32,499 bases of DNA from an uncultured bacterium (GTDB lineage Bacteria > Pseudomonadota > Gammaproteobacteria > Burkholderiales > CAIKXV01), in contig CAIQON010000134.1 of the NCBI GenBank assembly GCA_903873475.1, positions 1 through 32,499 of the forward strand. Direction: 5' to 3'. The notes beneath the pieces were generated by a model. That model was not told the origin of the DNA, did no database searches, and saw nothing but the letters and a program-made list of their open reading frames with translations. Below, one piece after another: positions 22,731-29,388 of the stretch (the stretch's first letter is position 1; every line of letters starts with the position of its first letter). Position numbers and translations under genes: made by a program.

Positions 22731-23300
22731 TCAACCCGCCTTCCCCGGGCGGCTCTCCAGGAACGCCGCCAGTTCGCCCTGCTTCGCCGACAGCGTCTTG
22801 AGCCAGCGCTGCCCGCCGAAGGTGAAGCCGATCCAGTAGCCGAGTTCGACCAGTTCAGGCTCGGTGAACTCTGCCTTCAACGATGACCAGAGCGCATCGT
22901 CGGCCTGGGCGGGGTCGTACATGATCGCATCGGCATAGCGCAGTGCGACCTTCTCTCGCGCCGTGAAGCGCGCGGACTTCTCGTAGGCCATCAACTCGGC
23001 CATGCGACTGTTCGTGTCCCGCGCGGACCGCGCGGTTCCCTGGTTGCTTCAGTACGCGCATTCGACGGTGAACGCGATGTAGGCTCGCGTGAGCTCCTTC
23101 AGGTCGCGTTCCAGCAACCCGGCGTCGTTGTCGAACAGACTCTCGCGGGTCAGCGTGAACGAGCGCATCACGTCGGGCTGGTGCGCGCGGATCGCCTGGT
23201 TCTCCGGGCCGGGATGGCCGGCTTTCACGGCCTTGTCGTACCAGTCACGGATCTGCGGATCGGCGATCGTGTCGGGATCTACATAGGAGAGTCGGGCCAT
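22731..23300 (-). CDS. CMD/AhpD-like protein, probable selenoprotein (in-frame TGA)
   Basis: The frame opens at ATG 23300 (MARLSYVDPDTIADPQIRDW) with TGAGG 6 nt upstream, and reads 83 residues to ..TRAYIAFTVECAY. It meets TGA at 23051-23049, then continues in the same frame SNQGTARSARDTNSRMAELM to a normal stop at 22731: 189 residues in all. Both halves match carboxymuconolactone decarboxylase/AhpD-fold proteins, and the C-terminal half (FTAREKVALRYADAIM, ELVELGYWIGFTFGGQRWL) is well kept. The TGA replaces the second Cys of the redox CxxC, giving C81-A-Y-U84, with Glu69 twelve residues before C81 as in AhpD; the AhpD His four residues after the second Cys is Gly88 here. A SECIS-like hairpin follows at the right distance. 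A TGC-to-TGA nonsense mutation or sequencing error is the alternative. Role: a thiol/selenol peroxidase- or reductase-like activity is inferred. Confidence 0.65.
23019..23035 (-). promoter_or_regulatory. Candidate bacterial SECIS element
   Basis: On the coding (minus) strand CCGCGCG-GTC-CGCGCGG is a perfect 7-bp stem that begins 14 nt after the TGA; read as a 6-bp stem, the loop is GGTCC. The GGTC lies 20-23 nt after the TGA. In E. coli fdhF, as I remember its sequence, the SelB-binding GGUC loop lies 19-22 nt after its UGA. The published bacterial SECIS rule asks for a loop with G in the first two positions about 16-37 nt downstream, which is met. A bulged U like that of fdhF is absent. GC-rich palindromes are common here, so the position and loop sequence, not the stem alone, carry the weight. 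Confidence 0.6.
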
Positions 23301-23317
23301 GGACAGCCTCACGGTAT

Positions 23318-23333
23318 GTGATAACGTGATGAC
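23318..23333. promoter_or_regulatory. Tandem octamer in divergent promoter region
   Basis: GTGATAAC (23318-23325) is followed directly by GTGATGAC (23326-23333), a 7-of-8 direct repeat in the 98-bp region between the divergent CMD/AhpD-like gene and the Bug gene at 23399. It is AT-richer than its surroundings and could be a regulator site serving both genes. No firm promoter hexamers can be assigned. Confidence 0.3.
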
Positions 23334-23398
23334 ACTAAAGCAACTGCAGGACCTGCGCAATCGACGCTGGCCATGCAGTGCACGATGGGAGGACAGAG

Positions 23399-24406
23399 AT
23401 GGGGCGACCGATCGAGGGCTTCGCGCAGGCAAGCCGCGTGCGTCCGTGGCTGCGCGCGCTGGCGGGCGGCGTCGCGCTGGCGTCCGCGTCCAGCGCAGCG
23501 GCGCAGTCATGGCCGCAGCGCCCGGTGCGCATGGTAGTGCCGCAGGGCGCGGGGTCTTCCAACGACACGATCAGCCGTGTGCTCGCCCTGCGCATGGCAG
23601 ATCTGCTGGGCCAGCAGATCGTGGTGGATAACCGACCGGGTGCCGGCGGCATCGTCGGCATGGAGATCGCCGCGCGCGCAGTGCCCGACGGCTACACGCT
23701 GCTGGGCACCGCCACTGCGACACAGGTCATCGCACCCCTGCTGCAGAAGAAGCTGAGCTTCGATCCCTTCATCGACCTCGTGCCGGTGTCGCTGTTCGCG
23801 ATCACCCAGAACGCGATGGTCGTGCACCCCTCGCTCGCGGCGAAGACGCCGAAGGACCTGATCGGATTGCTCAAGGCCGCACCGGGCCGGCTCAACATGG
23901 CCTCTGCCGGTGCCGGCTCTCAGAGCCACCTGGCAGGCGTGCAGTTCCTGCTCGCGAGTGCAACCGACGCCGTACATGTGCCGTACAAGGGCGGCGGCGC
24001 TTCGGTCACCGCGACCGTCACCAATGAAGCCCAGTTCACCCTCACTCCGCTGGCGGCGACGCTGCCGTTCATCCGCTCGGGCCAGTTGCGTGCGCTCGCG
24101 ACTGCAGGGACGAAACGCAGCACGCAGTTGCCCGACCTGCCGACGATGGCCGAATCCGCCTTGCCCGGGTTCCAGTCGACCGGCTGGGTCGGGCTGATGG
24201 TGCCGCGCGGGACTCCGCGCCCGATCACCGACCGGCTGCATGCAACGGTGGTCGTGGCGATGAAGCAGCCGGAAACCCAGGAACTGATGGTGCGCGCCGG
24301 TGCGGATCCGGCCAGCAGCACGCCGGCCGAGTTCGCGCGCCTGATCAGCGACGAATGGACGCGCTTCAAGGCCGCGATCGCGGCTGCGAAGCTGTCGATC
24401 GAATAG
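23399..24406 (+). CDS. Bug/TctC-family periplasmic solute-binding protein
   Basis: 335 residues; signal peptide ending ..SSAAAQS, then WPQRPVRMVVPQGAGSSNDTI, QIVVDNRPGAGGIVGME, DGYTLLGTATATQVIAP, MVVHPSLAAKT, ASAGAGSQSHLAGVQ, HVPYKGGGASVTATV and QLPDLPTMAESALPGFQST. Long stretches are identical to the Bug protein at 21645, including the unusual ligand loop without GG, so the two probably bind related ligands. GGGAGG at 23387-23392 is 6 nt before ATG 23399, which rules out the GTG at 23378. It is divergent from the selenoprotein candidate and heads a run of three closely spaced Bug genes (gaps of 37 and 55 nt). Confidence 0.92.
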   Translation: MGRPIEGFAQASRVRPWLRALAGGVALASASSAAAQSWPQRPVRMVVPQGAGSSNDTISRVLALRMADLLGQQIVVDNRPGAGGIVGMEIAARAVPDGYTLLGTATATQVIAPLLQKKLSFDPFIDLVPVSLFAITQNAMVVHPSLAAKTPKDLIGLLKAAPGRLNMASAGAGSQSHLAGVQFLLASATDAVHVPYKGGGASVTATVTNEAQFTLTPLAATLPFIRSGQLRALATAGTKRSTQLPDLPTMAESALPGFQSTGWVGLMVPRGTPRPITDRLHATVVVAMKQPETQELMVRAGADPASSTPAEFARLISDEWTRFKAAIAAAKLSIE

Positions 24407-24443
24407 ACGCCGTAACCCGGCTGGCCACAAGGAGCGCACAGGA

Positions 24444-25424
24444 ATGCCCATGAACGCACGCATCCGCATCACGCTCGCAGCGAGTCTCGCAGCGACTTCC
24501 TGCATCGTAGCGCCCGTGGCGGCGCAATCGTTCCCGACCGGCGCGGTGCGCTTCATCGTACCCTTCGCCGCAGGTGGCACCTCCGACATCCTGGCGCGGC
24601 AGATCGCGCCCAAGCTGTCCGAGGCGCTGGGGCAGCCTGTGCTGGTCGAGAACCGCGCGGGTGCGAATGGCAACGTCGGCGCGGAAGTCGTCGCGCGCGC
24701 CACGCCGGACGGCCAGACGCTGCTGCTGGCCGACCTCGGCGCGATCGCCATCAATCCGTCCGTCTACAAGCAGTCCTACGATCCGGTGCGCGACCTCGCC
24801 GGCGTCACCATGGTCGCCTACTCGCCGCACCTGCTGGTCGTGCATCCGTCGGTACCGGCGAAGACGGTGAAGGAACTGATCGCACTTGCACGCAGCCGTC
24901 CCGGGCAGCTCAACTTCGCGACCTCGGGTGTCGGCGGGCCACCGCACCTGGCCGGCGTGGCGTTCGCGCAGGCCACCGGCTCGAAGTGGGCCTTCATTCC
25001 CTACAAGGGTGGCGCGGCGGCGCTGATCGACGTGGCTGGTGGACATGCCGACCTCACCTTCAACGGCATGCTCGCGACCTATCCCTACGTGAAGAGCGGC
25101 CGGTTGCGGCTGGTGGCGGTGTCCGGCGCGAAGCGCTATCCGACGCTGCCCGAGGTTCCCACCGTGTCGGAGTCGGGCGTACCCGGGTTCGAGACAGGTT
25201 CGTGGCAGGGCATCCTCGCCGCATCGGCGAGCCCGCGTGCTGCACTCGACCGGTTGTCGGCGGACATCGCCCGCATCCTGAACGTACCCGAGATGCGCGA
25301 ATACCTCGCCCGCCAGGGCGCAGAGGTATCGACGATGAAGCCCGAGCAGCTGTCCGCCTGGATGAAGACCGAGGTCGCGAAGTGGGCCGAGGTCGTGCGC
25401 AAGGGCGGCATCAAGCTGGAGTGA
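24444..25424 (+). CDS. Bug/TctC-family periplasmic solute-binding protein
   Basis: 326 residues; signal peptide ending ..APVAAQS, then FPTGAVRFIVPFAAGG with T-S-D, PVLVENRAGANGNVGAEV, DGQTLLLADLGAI (DGQT where most relatives have DGYT), LVVHPSVPAKTVKELIAL, IPYKGGAAALIDVAGGHADL and VAKWAEVVRKGGIK. An AAGGAG lies about 10 nt and an AGGA 2 nt before ATG 24444; the ATG two codons later (24450) is 8 nt from AGGA and may be used instead. Second gene of the three-Bug run. It is not especially similar to its neighbours, so the run is not a simple tandem duplication. Confidence 0.92.
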   Translation: MPMNARIRITLAASLAATSCIVAPVAAQSFPTGAVRFIVPFAAGGTSDILARQIAPKLSEALGQPVLVENRAGANGNVGAEVVARATPDGQTLLLADLGAIAINPSVYKQSYDPVRDLAGVTMVAYSPHLLVVHPSVPAKTVKELIALARSRPGQLNFATSGVGGPPHLAGVAFAQATGSKWAFIPYKGGAAALIDVAGGHADLTFNGMLATYPYVKSGRLRLVAVSGAKRYPTLPEVPTVSESGVPGFETGSWQGILAASASPRAALDRLSADIARILNVPEMREYLARQGAEVSTMKPEQLSAWMKTEVAKWAEVVRKGGIKLE

Positions 25425-25479
25425 GTGGCGCGGCTCACGCCCTCCGGACCGGAACGCGGGTTGACAGGCAGGAAACGGG

Positions 25480-26499
25480 ATGGGACGCTGCTTTTCATCG
25501 AAAGTCCGACAGGCTGCCATGCGTGCTGTAGATCGAATCGTCTGTGCCTCAGTCGCGGTCGGGGCGCTTGCATCGGTGCCTTTGCCGGCATTCGCGCAGG
25601 GCAGTTATCCCAATCGCGCGATCCGCATGATCGTGCCATTCGCGAGCGGAGGTGGGCCCGATGTCGTCGCGCGGGTTCTCTCGGAAAGCCTCGCGCCGGC
25701 ACTGGGCACCACCATCGTGGCGGACAACCGCCCCGGTGCAGGGAGTGTGCTGGGCACGGACATCGTCGCGAAGGCGACGCCCGACGGCTATACGGTGCTG
25801 CTGGGCAGCATCAGCCTGGCCGTCAATCCAGCGCTCTACAAGAAACTGCCCTACGACACGCTTCGCGATCTCGCTGCGGTGTCCCTGGTCGCCGAGCAGC
25901 CCAATATCCTGCTGGTCCAGCCTGCGCTGCCTGCGCGAAACCTCAAGGAGTTGATCGCCCAGGTGCGGGCCAATCCCGGCAAGCTGAGCTTCGGTTCGGC
26001 CGGCATCGGCTCGGGCATCCATCTGGCGACCGAGCTGCTGCTGGTATCCATGGACGGCAGCATGATTCACGTACCCTACAAGGGGGGTGGGCCTGCACTG
26101 ACCGCGCTGATGGGTAACGAGATCACCGTGTACATGTCGACCTTGGCTCCAGCGCTGCCGCACGTGAAATCCGGCCGGTTGCGCGCGCTCGGGGTGACGC
26201 CGATCAAGCGGGTGGGTCTGCTGCCGGATGTGCCCACGCTGGACGAAGCCGGCATCCCCGGATTCGACTACACGACCTGGTACGGCCTGATGGCGCCCGC
26301 GGCAACGCCACGCGCAATCGTCGATCGATTGAACGCCGAAACCGTCGCGCAACTGAACTCCGCGACGGTGCAGCGGCGAATGGAGGCGCAGGGCCTGAAC
26401 GCCATCCCGTCCACGCCGGCGCAATTCACGACCAAACTGAGGTCGGAGACGGAAAAATGGGCCAGGGCGGCGGCGGCGGCAAAGATCCTGCCGGAATGA
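25480..26499 (+). CDS. Bug/TctC-family periplasmic solute-binding protein
   Basis: 339 residues; a rather long n-region (MGRCFSSKVRQAAMRAVDRI) and a signal peptide ending ..LPAFAQG, then YPNRAIRMIVPFASGGGPDVV, TIVADNRPGAGSVLGTD, DGYTVLLGSISL, FGSAGIGSGIHLATELL, HVPYKGGGPALTALMGNEI and EKWARAAAAAKI. AGGAA precedes ATG 25480 with normal spacing; ATG 25519 would shorten the n-region to a more usual length but has no ribosome site. Last gene of the three-Bug run; it converges on the small ribbon-helix-helix-like gene. Confidence 0.92.
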   Translation: MGRCFSSKVRQAAMRAVDRIVCASVAVGALASVPLPAFAQGSYPNRAIRMIVPFASGGGPDVVARVLSESLAPALGTTIVADNRPGAGSVLGTDIVAKATPDGYTVLLGSISLAVNPALYKKLPYDTLRDLAAVSLVAEQPNILLVQPALPARNLKELIAQVRANPGKLSFGSAGIGSGIHLATELLLVSMDGSMIHVPYKGGGPALTALMGNEITVYMSTLAPALPHVKSGRLRALGVTPIKRVGLLPDVPTLDEAGIPGFDYTTWYGLMAPAATPRAIVDRLNAETVAQLNSATVQRRMEAQGLNAIPSTPAQFTTKLRSETEKWARAAAAAKILPE

Positions 26500-26612
26500 A
26501 CTAAGGGGCAGGCAACGTGTGCGCCATGGTTCCTCGCCGCCCCGTGGTGCACGATCCGTGGTTCGTGGCGCGCCGGGTAGGTGTCTTCAAGGCCGCCGGC
26601 GATTACCGTCGC

Positions 26613-26903
26613 TCACGCGTCCTGGCCGCCCGGGGGAATCCCGAGCCCCTTGCGCAGGAGTTCATCGACCACCTCGGTCATCGACAGGCCGCGCGATGCC
26701 GCGAGGGCGATGACCTGGACGACCAGGCGCTGGTCGAGCTTGACCGCGAACGGTACCAGCCCGGCCGCCTGGTCCAGCTTGCGCTGCTCTCGCCGGTCGG
26801 CAGCGGGTGCGGCACCCGGCTTGCCGGCTGCACGCGCCTGCTTCATCTGCCCCATAATCTTCGTGCCCTTGAGTCGGGCAAGGTCGGTGGCTTTCATCGC
26901 CAT
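26613..26903 (-). CDS. Small ribbon-helix-helix-like protein
   Basis: A 96-residue basic protein that I do not recognise by name. Residues ~4-45 are a lysine/alanine/arginine-rich helical stretch (KATDLARLKGTKIMGQMKQA, then a PGAAPAADRREQRK linker). Residues ~50-92 (LVPFAVKLDQRLVVQVIALAA-SRGLSMTEVVDELLRKGL) look like a strand followed by two helices, as in ribbon-helix-helix DNA-binding proteins. That suggests a DNA-binding or antitoxin-like role, but there is no partner toxin next to it. GAGGGAG about 8 nt upstream supports ATG 26903; an earlier Met at 26975 would overlap yaeQ. It is divergent from yaeQ with only 46 bp between them. Confidence 0.7.
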   Translation of the reverse strand: MAMKATDLARLKGTKIMGQMKQARAAGKPGAAPAADRREQRKLDQAAGLVPFAVKLDQRLVVQVIALAASRGLSMTEVVDELLRKGLGIPPGGQDA

Positions 26904-26949
26904 GGTCGTATCTCCCTCAATCCTGGTTTCATCTGCATATGGCGGGTGC

Positions 26950-27507
26950 ATGGCCCTGAAGTCCACGGTGTTCAAGGCGGAACTGCAGGTGAGCGACCTC
27001 GACCGCCACTATTACGAGACTCATGCGCTGACGCTGGCCCGCCATCCGTCCGAGACCGATGAGCGCATGATGATGCGCGTGCTGGCGTTCGCACTCAATG
27101 CCGACGCGGCGCTTTCGTTCGCCGGTGACGTGAGCGCCCAGGACGAACCTTCGCTCTGGATCAGGGACCTCACCGGCTCGATCCGGCTGTGGATCGAGGT
27201 CGGATTGCCCGACGCGAAGCTGCTGCGCAAGGCTGCAGGACGCAGCGATGCAGTGGTCGTGTATGCCTACGGGCGCGGCGCCGATCTCTGGTGGGCGAGC
27301 GCGTCGCAGCACTGTGCGCAAGTCGATCGACTGACCGTATGGCACATTCCCCAGACGACCAGCCTGCCCCTCGCAGCCCTGGCCAGGCGCTCGATGCAAT
27401 TGCAATGCCTGGTACAGGAAGGCGACATCACGTTTTCCGACGCGTCGGATTCGGTCGGGGTCGAACGCATCCTCCTCAAGGCTGCGACGGCACGGATGGG
27501 CCGCTAG
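26950..27507 (+). CDS. yaeQ: YaeQ family protein
   Basis: The 185-residue product lines up along its length with E. coli YaeQ (about 181 residues): MALKSTVFKAELQVSDLDRHYY, LTLARHPSETDERMMMRVLAFAL, DEPSLWIRDLTGSIRLWIEVGLPD, WWASASQHCAQVDRLTVWHI and MQLQCLVQEGDITFSD. The fold is PD-(D/E)XK nuclease-like, and YaeQ has been linked to haemolysin-expression/RfaH-related effects in enterobacteria; the molecular function is not settled. Cytosolic, with no signal peptide. Only a weak ribosome site (GGCGGG) precedes ATG 26950. It converges on the ABC exporter gene with a 12-nt gap. Confidence 0.92.
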   Translation: MALKSTVFKAELQVSDLDRHYYETHALTLARHPSETDERMMMRVLAFALNADAALSFAGDVSAQDEPSLWIRDLTGSIRLWIEVGLPDAKLLRKAAGRSDAVVVYAYGRGADLWWASASQHCAQVDRLTVWHIPQTTSLPLAALARRSMQLQCLVQEGDITFSDASDSVGVERILLKAATARMGR

Positions 27508-27519
27508 CTGGCTAGCCGG

Positions 27520-29388
27520 TCACGCCGGCAGTGCCCGCTGTTCCTGCTGCGCCCACAGCCCCGCATACACGCCGCCCAGTGCCAGCAGCTGCGCATGGGT
27601 GCCAGCCTCGACCACGCGGGCACGATCGAACACGACCACATGGTCGGCGCGCGCGGCATCACGCAACTGGTGGGTGACCAGCACGGACGTACGCCCGCCC
27701 GAGACGTCGAGCAGCGTCTGCATGACGGCACGCCCGGTGGCCGGGTCGAGCGCACTGGTCGGTTCGTCGAGCACCAGCAGCACGGGTTCGCGCACCAGCG
27801 CACGCGCGATCGCGATGCGCTGGCGCTGTCCGCCCGAGCAGGTGTCGCCCGCCACCATCGTGCCATAGCCCTCTGGCAGGGAATCGACCCAGGACGCGAT
27901 GCCGGCAGCCTGCGCCGCCGCTGCGACCTGCGCGTCGGTTGCATCGAGCCGTCCCGCCCGGACGTTCTCCGCGATCGTCGCGTGGAACAGCAGGCTGTCC
28001 TGGAACACCGCGCTGACCCCGGACCAGTAGGCCTGCAGGTCCGCCTGCGCGAGGTCCAGGCCGTCGACCAGCACGCGGCCGGCCCGGGGTGTCTGCAGGC
28101 CGAGCAGCAATTGCAGGGCCGTGCTCTTGCCGGAGCCGCTCGCACCGACGAACGCGGTCATGCGCCCGGCTGCGATCTCGAACGTTGCATCGCCGAGCTG
28201 GTCGGCCGGCACGGCGGCCGTGTCGGCAGCCGCATCGCTGGCATAACGGAAGCTCACCCGTTCGAACGCGATCGCGGGCGGCTGCTGCAGGCTCATCGTG
28301 CGCCTGTTGCCTTCGCCCACGGCGCGATCGACCTCGCCGGGGACGGAGACGGGGACGGGAGCGGCGCCTGACGGCACTGGTCCGGCTGGCATTCCGAGCA
28401 GTTCGGTGATCCGGCGCATGCCGGCCGACGCACCGATCAGCCCCGGCATCGCCGCGGTGAGCGAGTAGGTATGGGTAGCCAGGCTGGAGAACAGCAGGTA
28501 GAACGCGATCAGCCCGCCCGGGGTCATGTCGCCACGCACGACCATCCAGCAGCCGAGCGCCAGCACCACGAGGTCGATCAGTTCGATCGCGATCCACGGC
28601 ACGCGATGGCTGAAGTAGCTGAACACGTTGTAGCGCAGCGATGCGGTGATGATGCGCTGGTTGTGCGCATCGAACCGCTGCGCCGCGAGCACGTTCAGGC
28701 CGAACACGCGCAGCACGATCTGGTTCGCGAGGTTCTCCTGCAGGTGCGTGGCCAGGCCACCGACCGCAGTCTTCGCCGCATAGCTTTCGCGCGCGGCCAG
28801 CGGCGTGAGGAAGCGCGGACCGATCAACGCCAGCGGCAGCAGGGCGATACCGGCGAGCGCGAGGCGCCAGTCGCTCCACAGCAGCAGCGCGAGCGCGAGC
28901 ACGACGCCGCAGGCTGCCGTCGCCACGTAGCCGAGCGACCAGAGCGCGGGCTCGACGCTGCCGGCATCGCTGGTGATGCGCGTGATCAGGTCACCGTGCG
29001 TCGACGTACGCAGGCGGGACAGCGGAAGGCGCTGGGTGTGCTCGAACAGCCGCGCCCGGACCTCGCCCGGCACCGATGCGCACAATTTCGCCTGGAGATA
29101 CTCGTGCAGCAGCGCGGCGCCGCCAGAGACGACGGCCGCCACCAGCAACAGCAGCAGGATCAGCACGACCAGCCCGCCATCGGCCTTCAGCAGCGCGTCA
29201 TCGACCAGCGTACCGAACGCCTTGCGCTGGCCCAGCTGCAGCCCGAGTTCCACCGCCATCAGCAGTCCGATCGCCGCGAGCTGCCCACCATGCGGGCGCA
29301 GCAGCGGCGCGAGGCCGCGCCACAGGCTGCCGACCCAGCCGAAGCCCGCGACCTCGTCCCGGGGGGGTGCCGTCTCGCGGTCGGTCAC
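27520..29388 (-). CDS. ABC exporter half-transporter (permease plus ATPase)
   Basis: A 622-residue fused ABC exporter. Residues ~34-310 hold about six membrane helices and the cytoplasmic-loop pattern of type I exporters (STHGDLITRITSDAGSVE); ~372-615 are the nucleotide-binding domain with Walker A GASGSGKST (415-423), Q-loop VFQD (461-464), signature CSGGQ (517-521; Cys instead of the usual Leu), Walker B LLVLDE (to 542) and switch His573. A Pro/Ala/Val-rich linker joins them. It works as a homodimer or with a second half-transporter; the substrate (lipid, peptide or drug) cannot be told. The start is GTG 29388, overlapping the DUF3426 stop in GTGA, so it is the last gene of the accC-prmA-DUF3426 operon. 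Confidence 0.92.
   Translation of the reverse strand: MTDRETAPPRDEVAGFGWVGSLWRGLAPLLRPHGGQLAAIGLLMAVELGLQLGQRKAFGTLVDDALLKADGGLVVLILLLLLVAAVVSGGAALLHEYLQAKLCASVPGEVRARLFEHTQRLPLSRLRTSTHGDLITRITSDAGSVEPALWSLGYVATAACGVVLALALLLWSDWRLALAGIALLPLALIGPRFLTPLAARESYAAKTAVGGLATHLQENLANQIVLRVFGLNVLAAQRFDAHNQRIITASLRYNVFSYFSHRVPWIAIELIDLVVLALGCWMVVRGDMTPGGLIAFYLLFSSLATHTYSLTAAMPGLIGASAGMRRITELLGMPAGPVPSGAAPVPVSVPGEVDRAVGEGNRRTMSLQQPPAIAFERVSFRYASDAAADTAAVPADQLGDATFEIAAGRMTAFVGASGSGKSTALQLLLGLQTPRAGRVLVDGLDLAQADLQAYWSGVSAVFQDSLLFHATIAENVRAGRLDATDAQVAAAAQAAGIASWVDSLPEGYGTMVAGDTCSGGQRQRIAIARALVREPVLLVLDEPTSALDPATGRAVMQTLLDVSGGRTSVLVTHQLRDAARADHVVVFDRARVVEAGTHAQLLALGGVYAGLWAQQEQRALPA

Noticed and set aside
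22731-23003. A separate 90-residue gene starting MAELMAYEK
   Set aside because: It lies in the same frame as the upstream half, has no clear ribosome site of its own, and on its own is only the C-terminal half of a CMD/AhpD domain. One gene with an in-frame TGA is the simpler reading.
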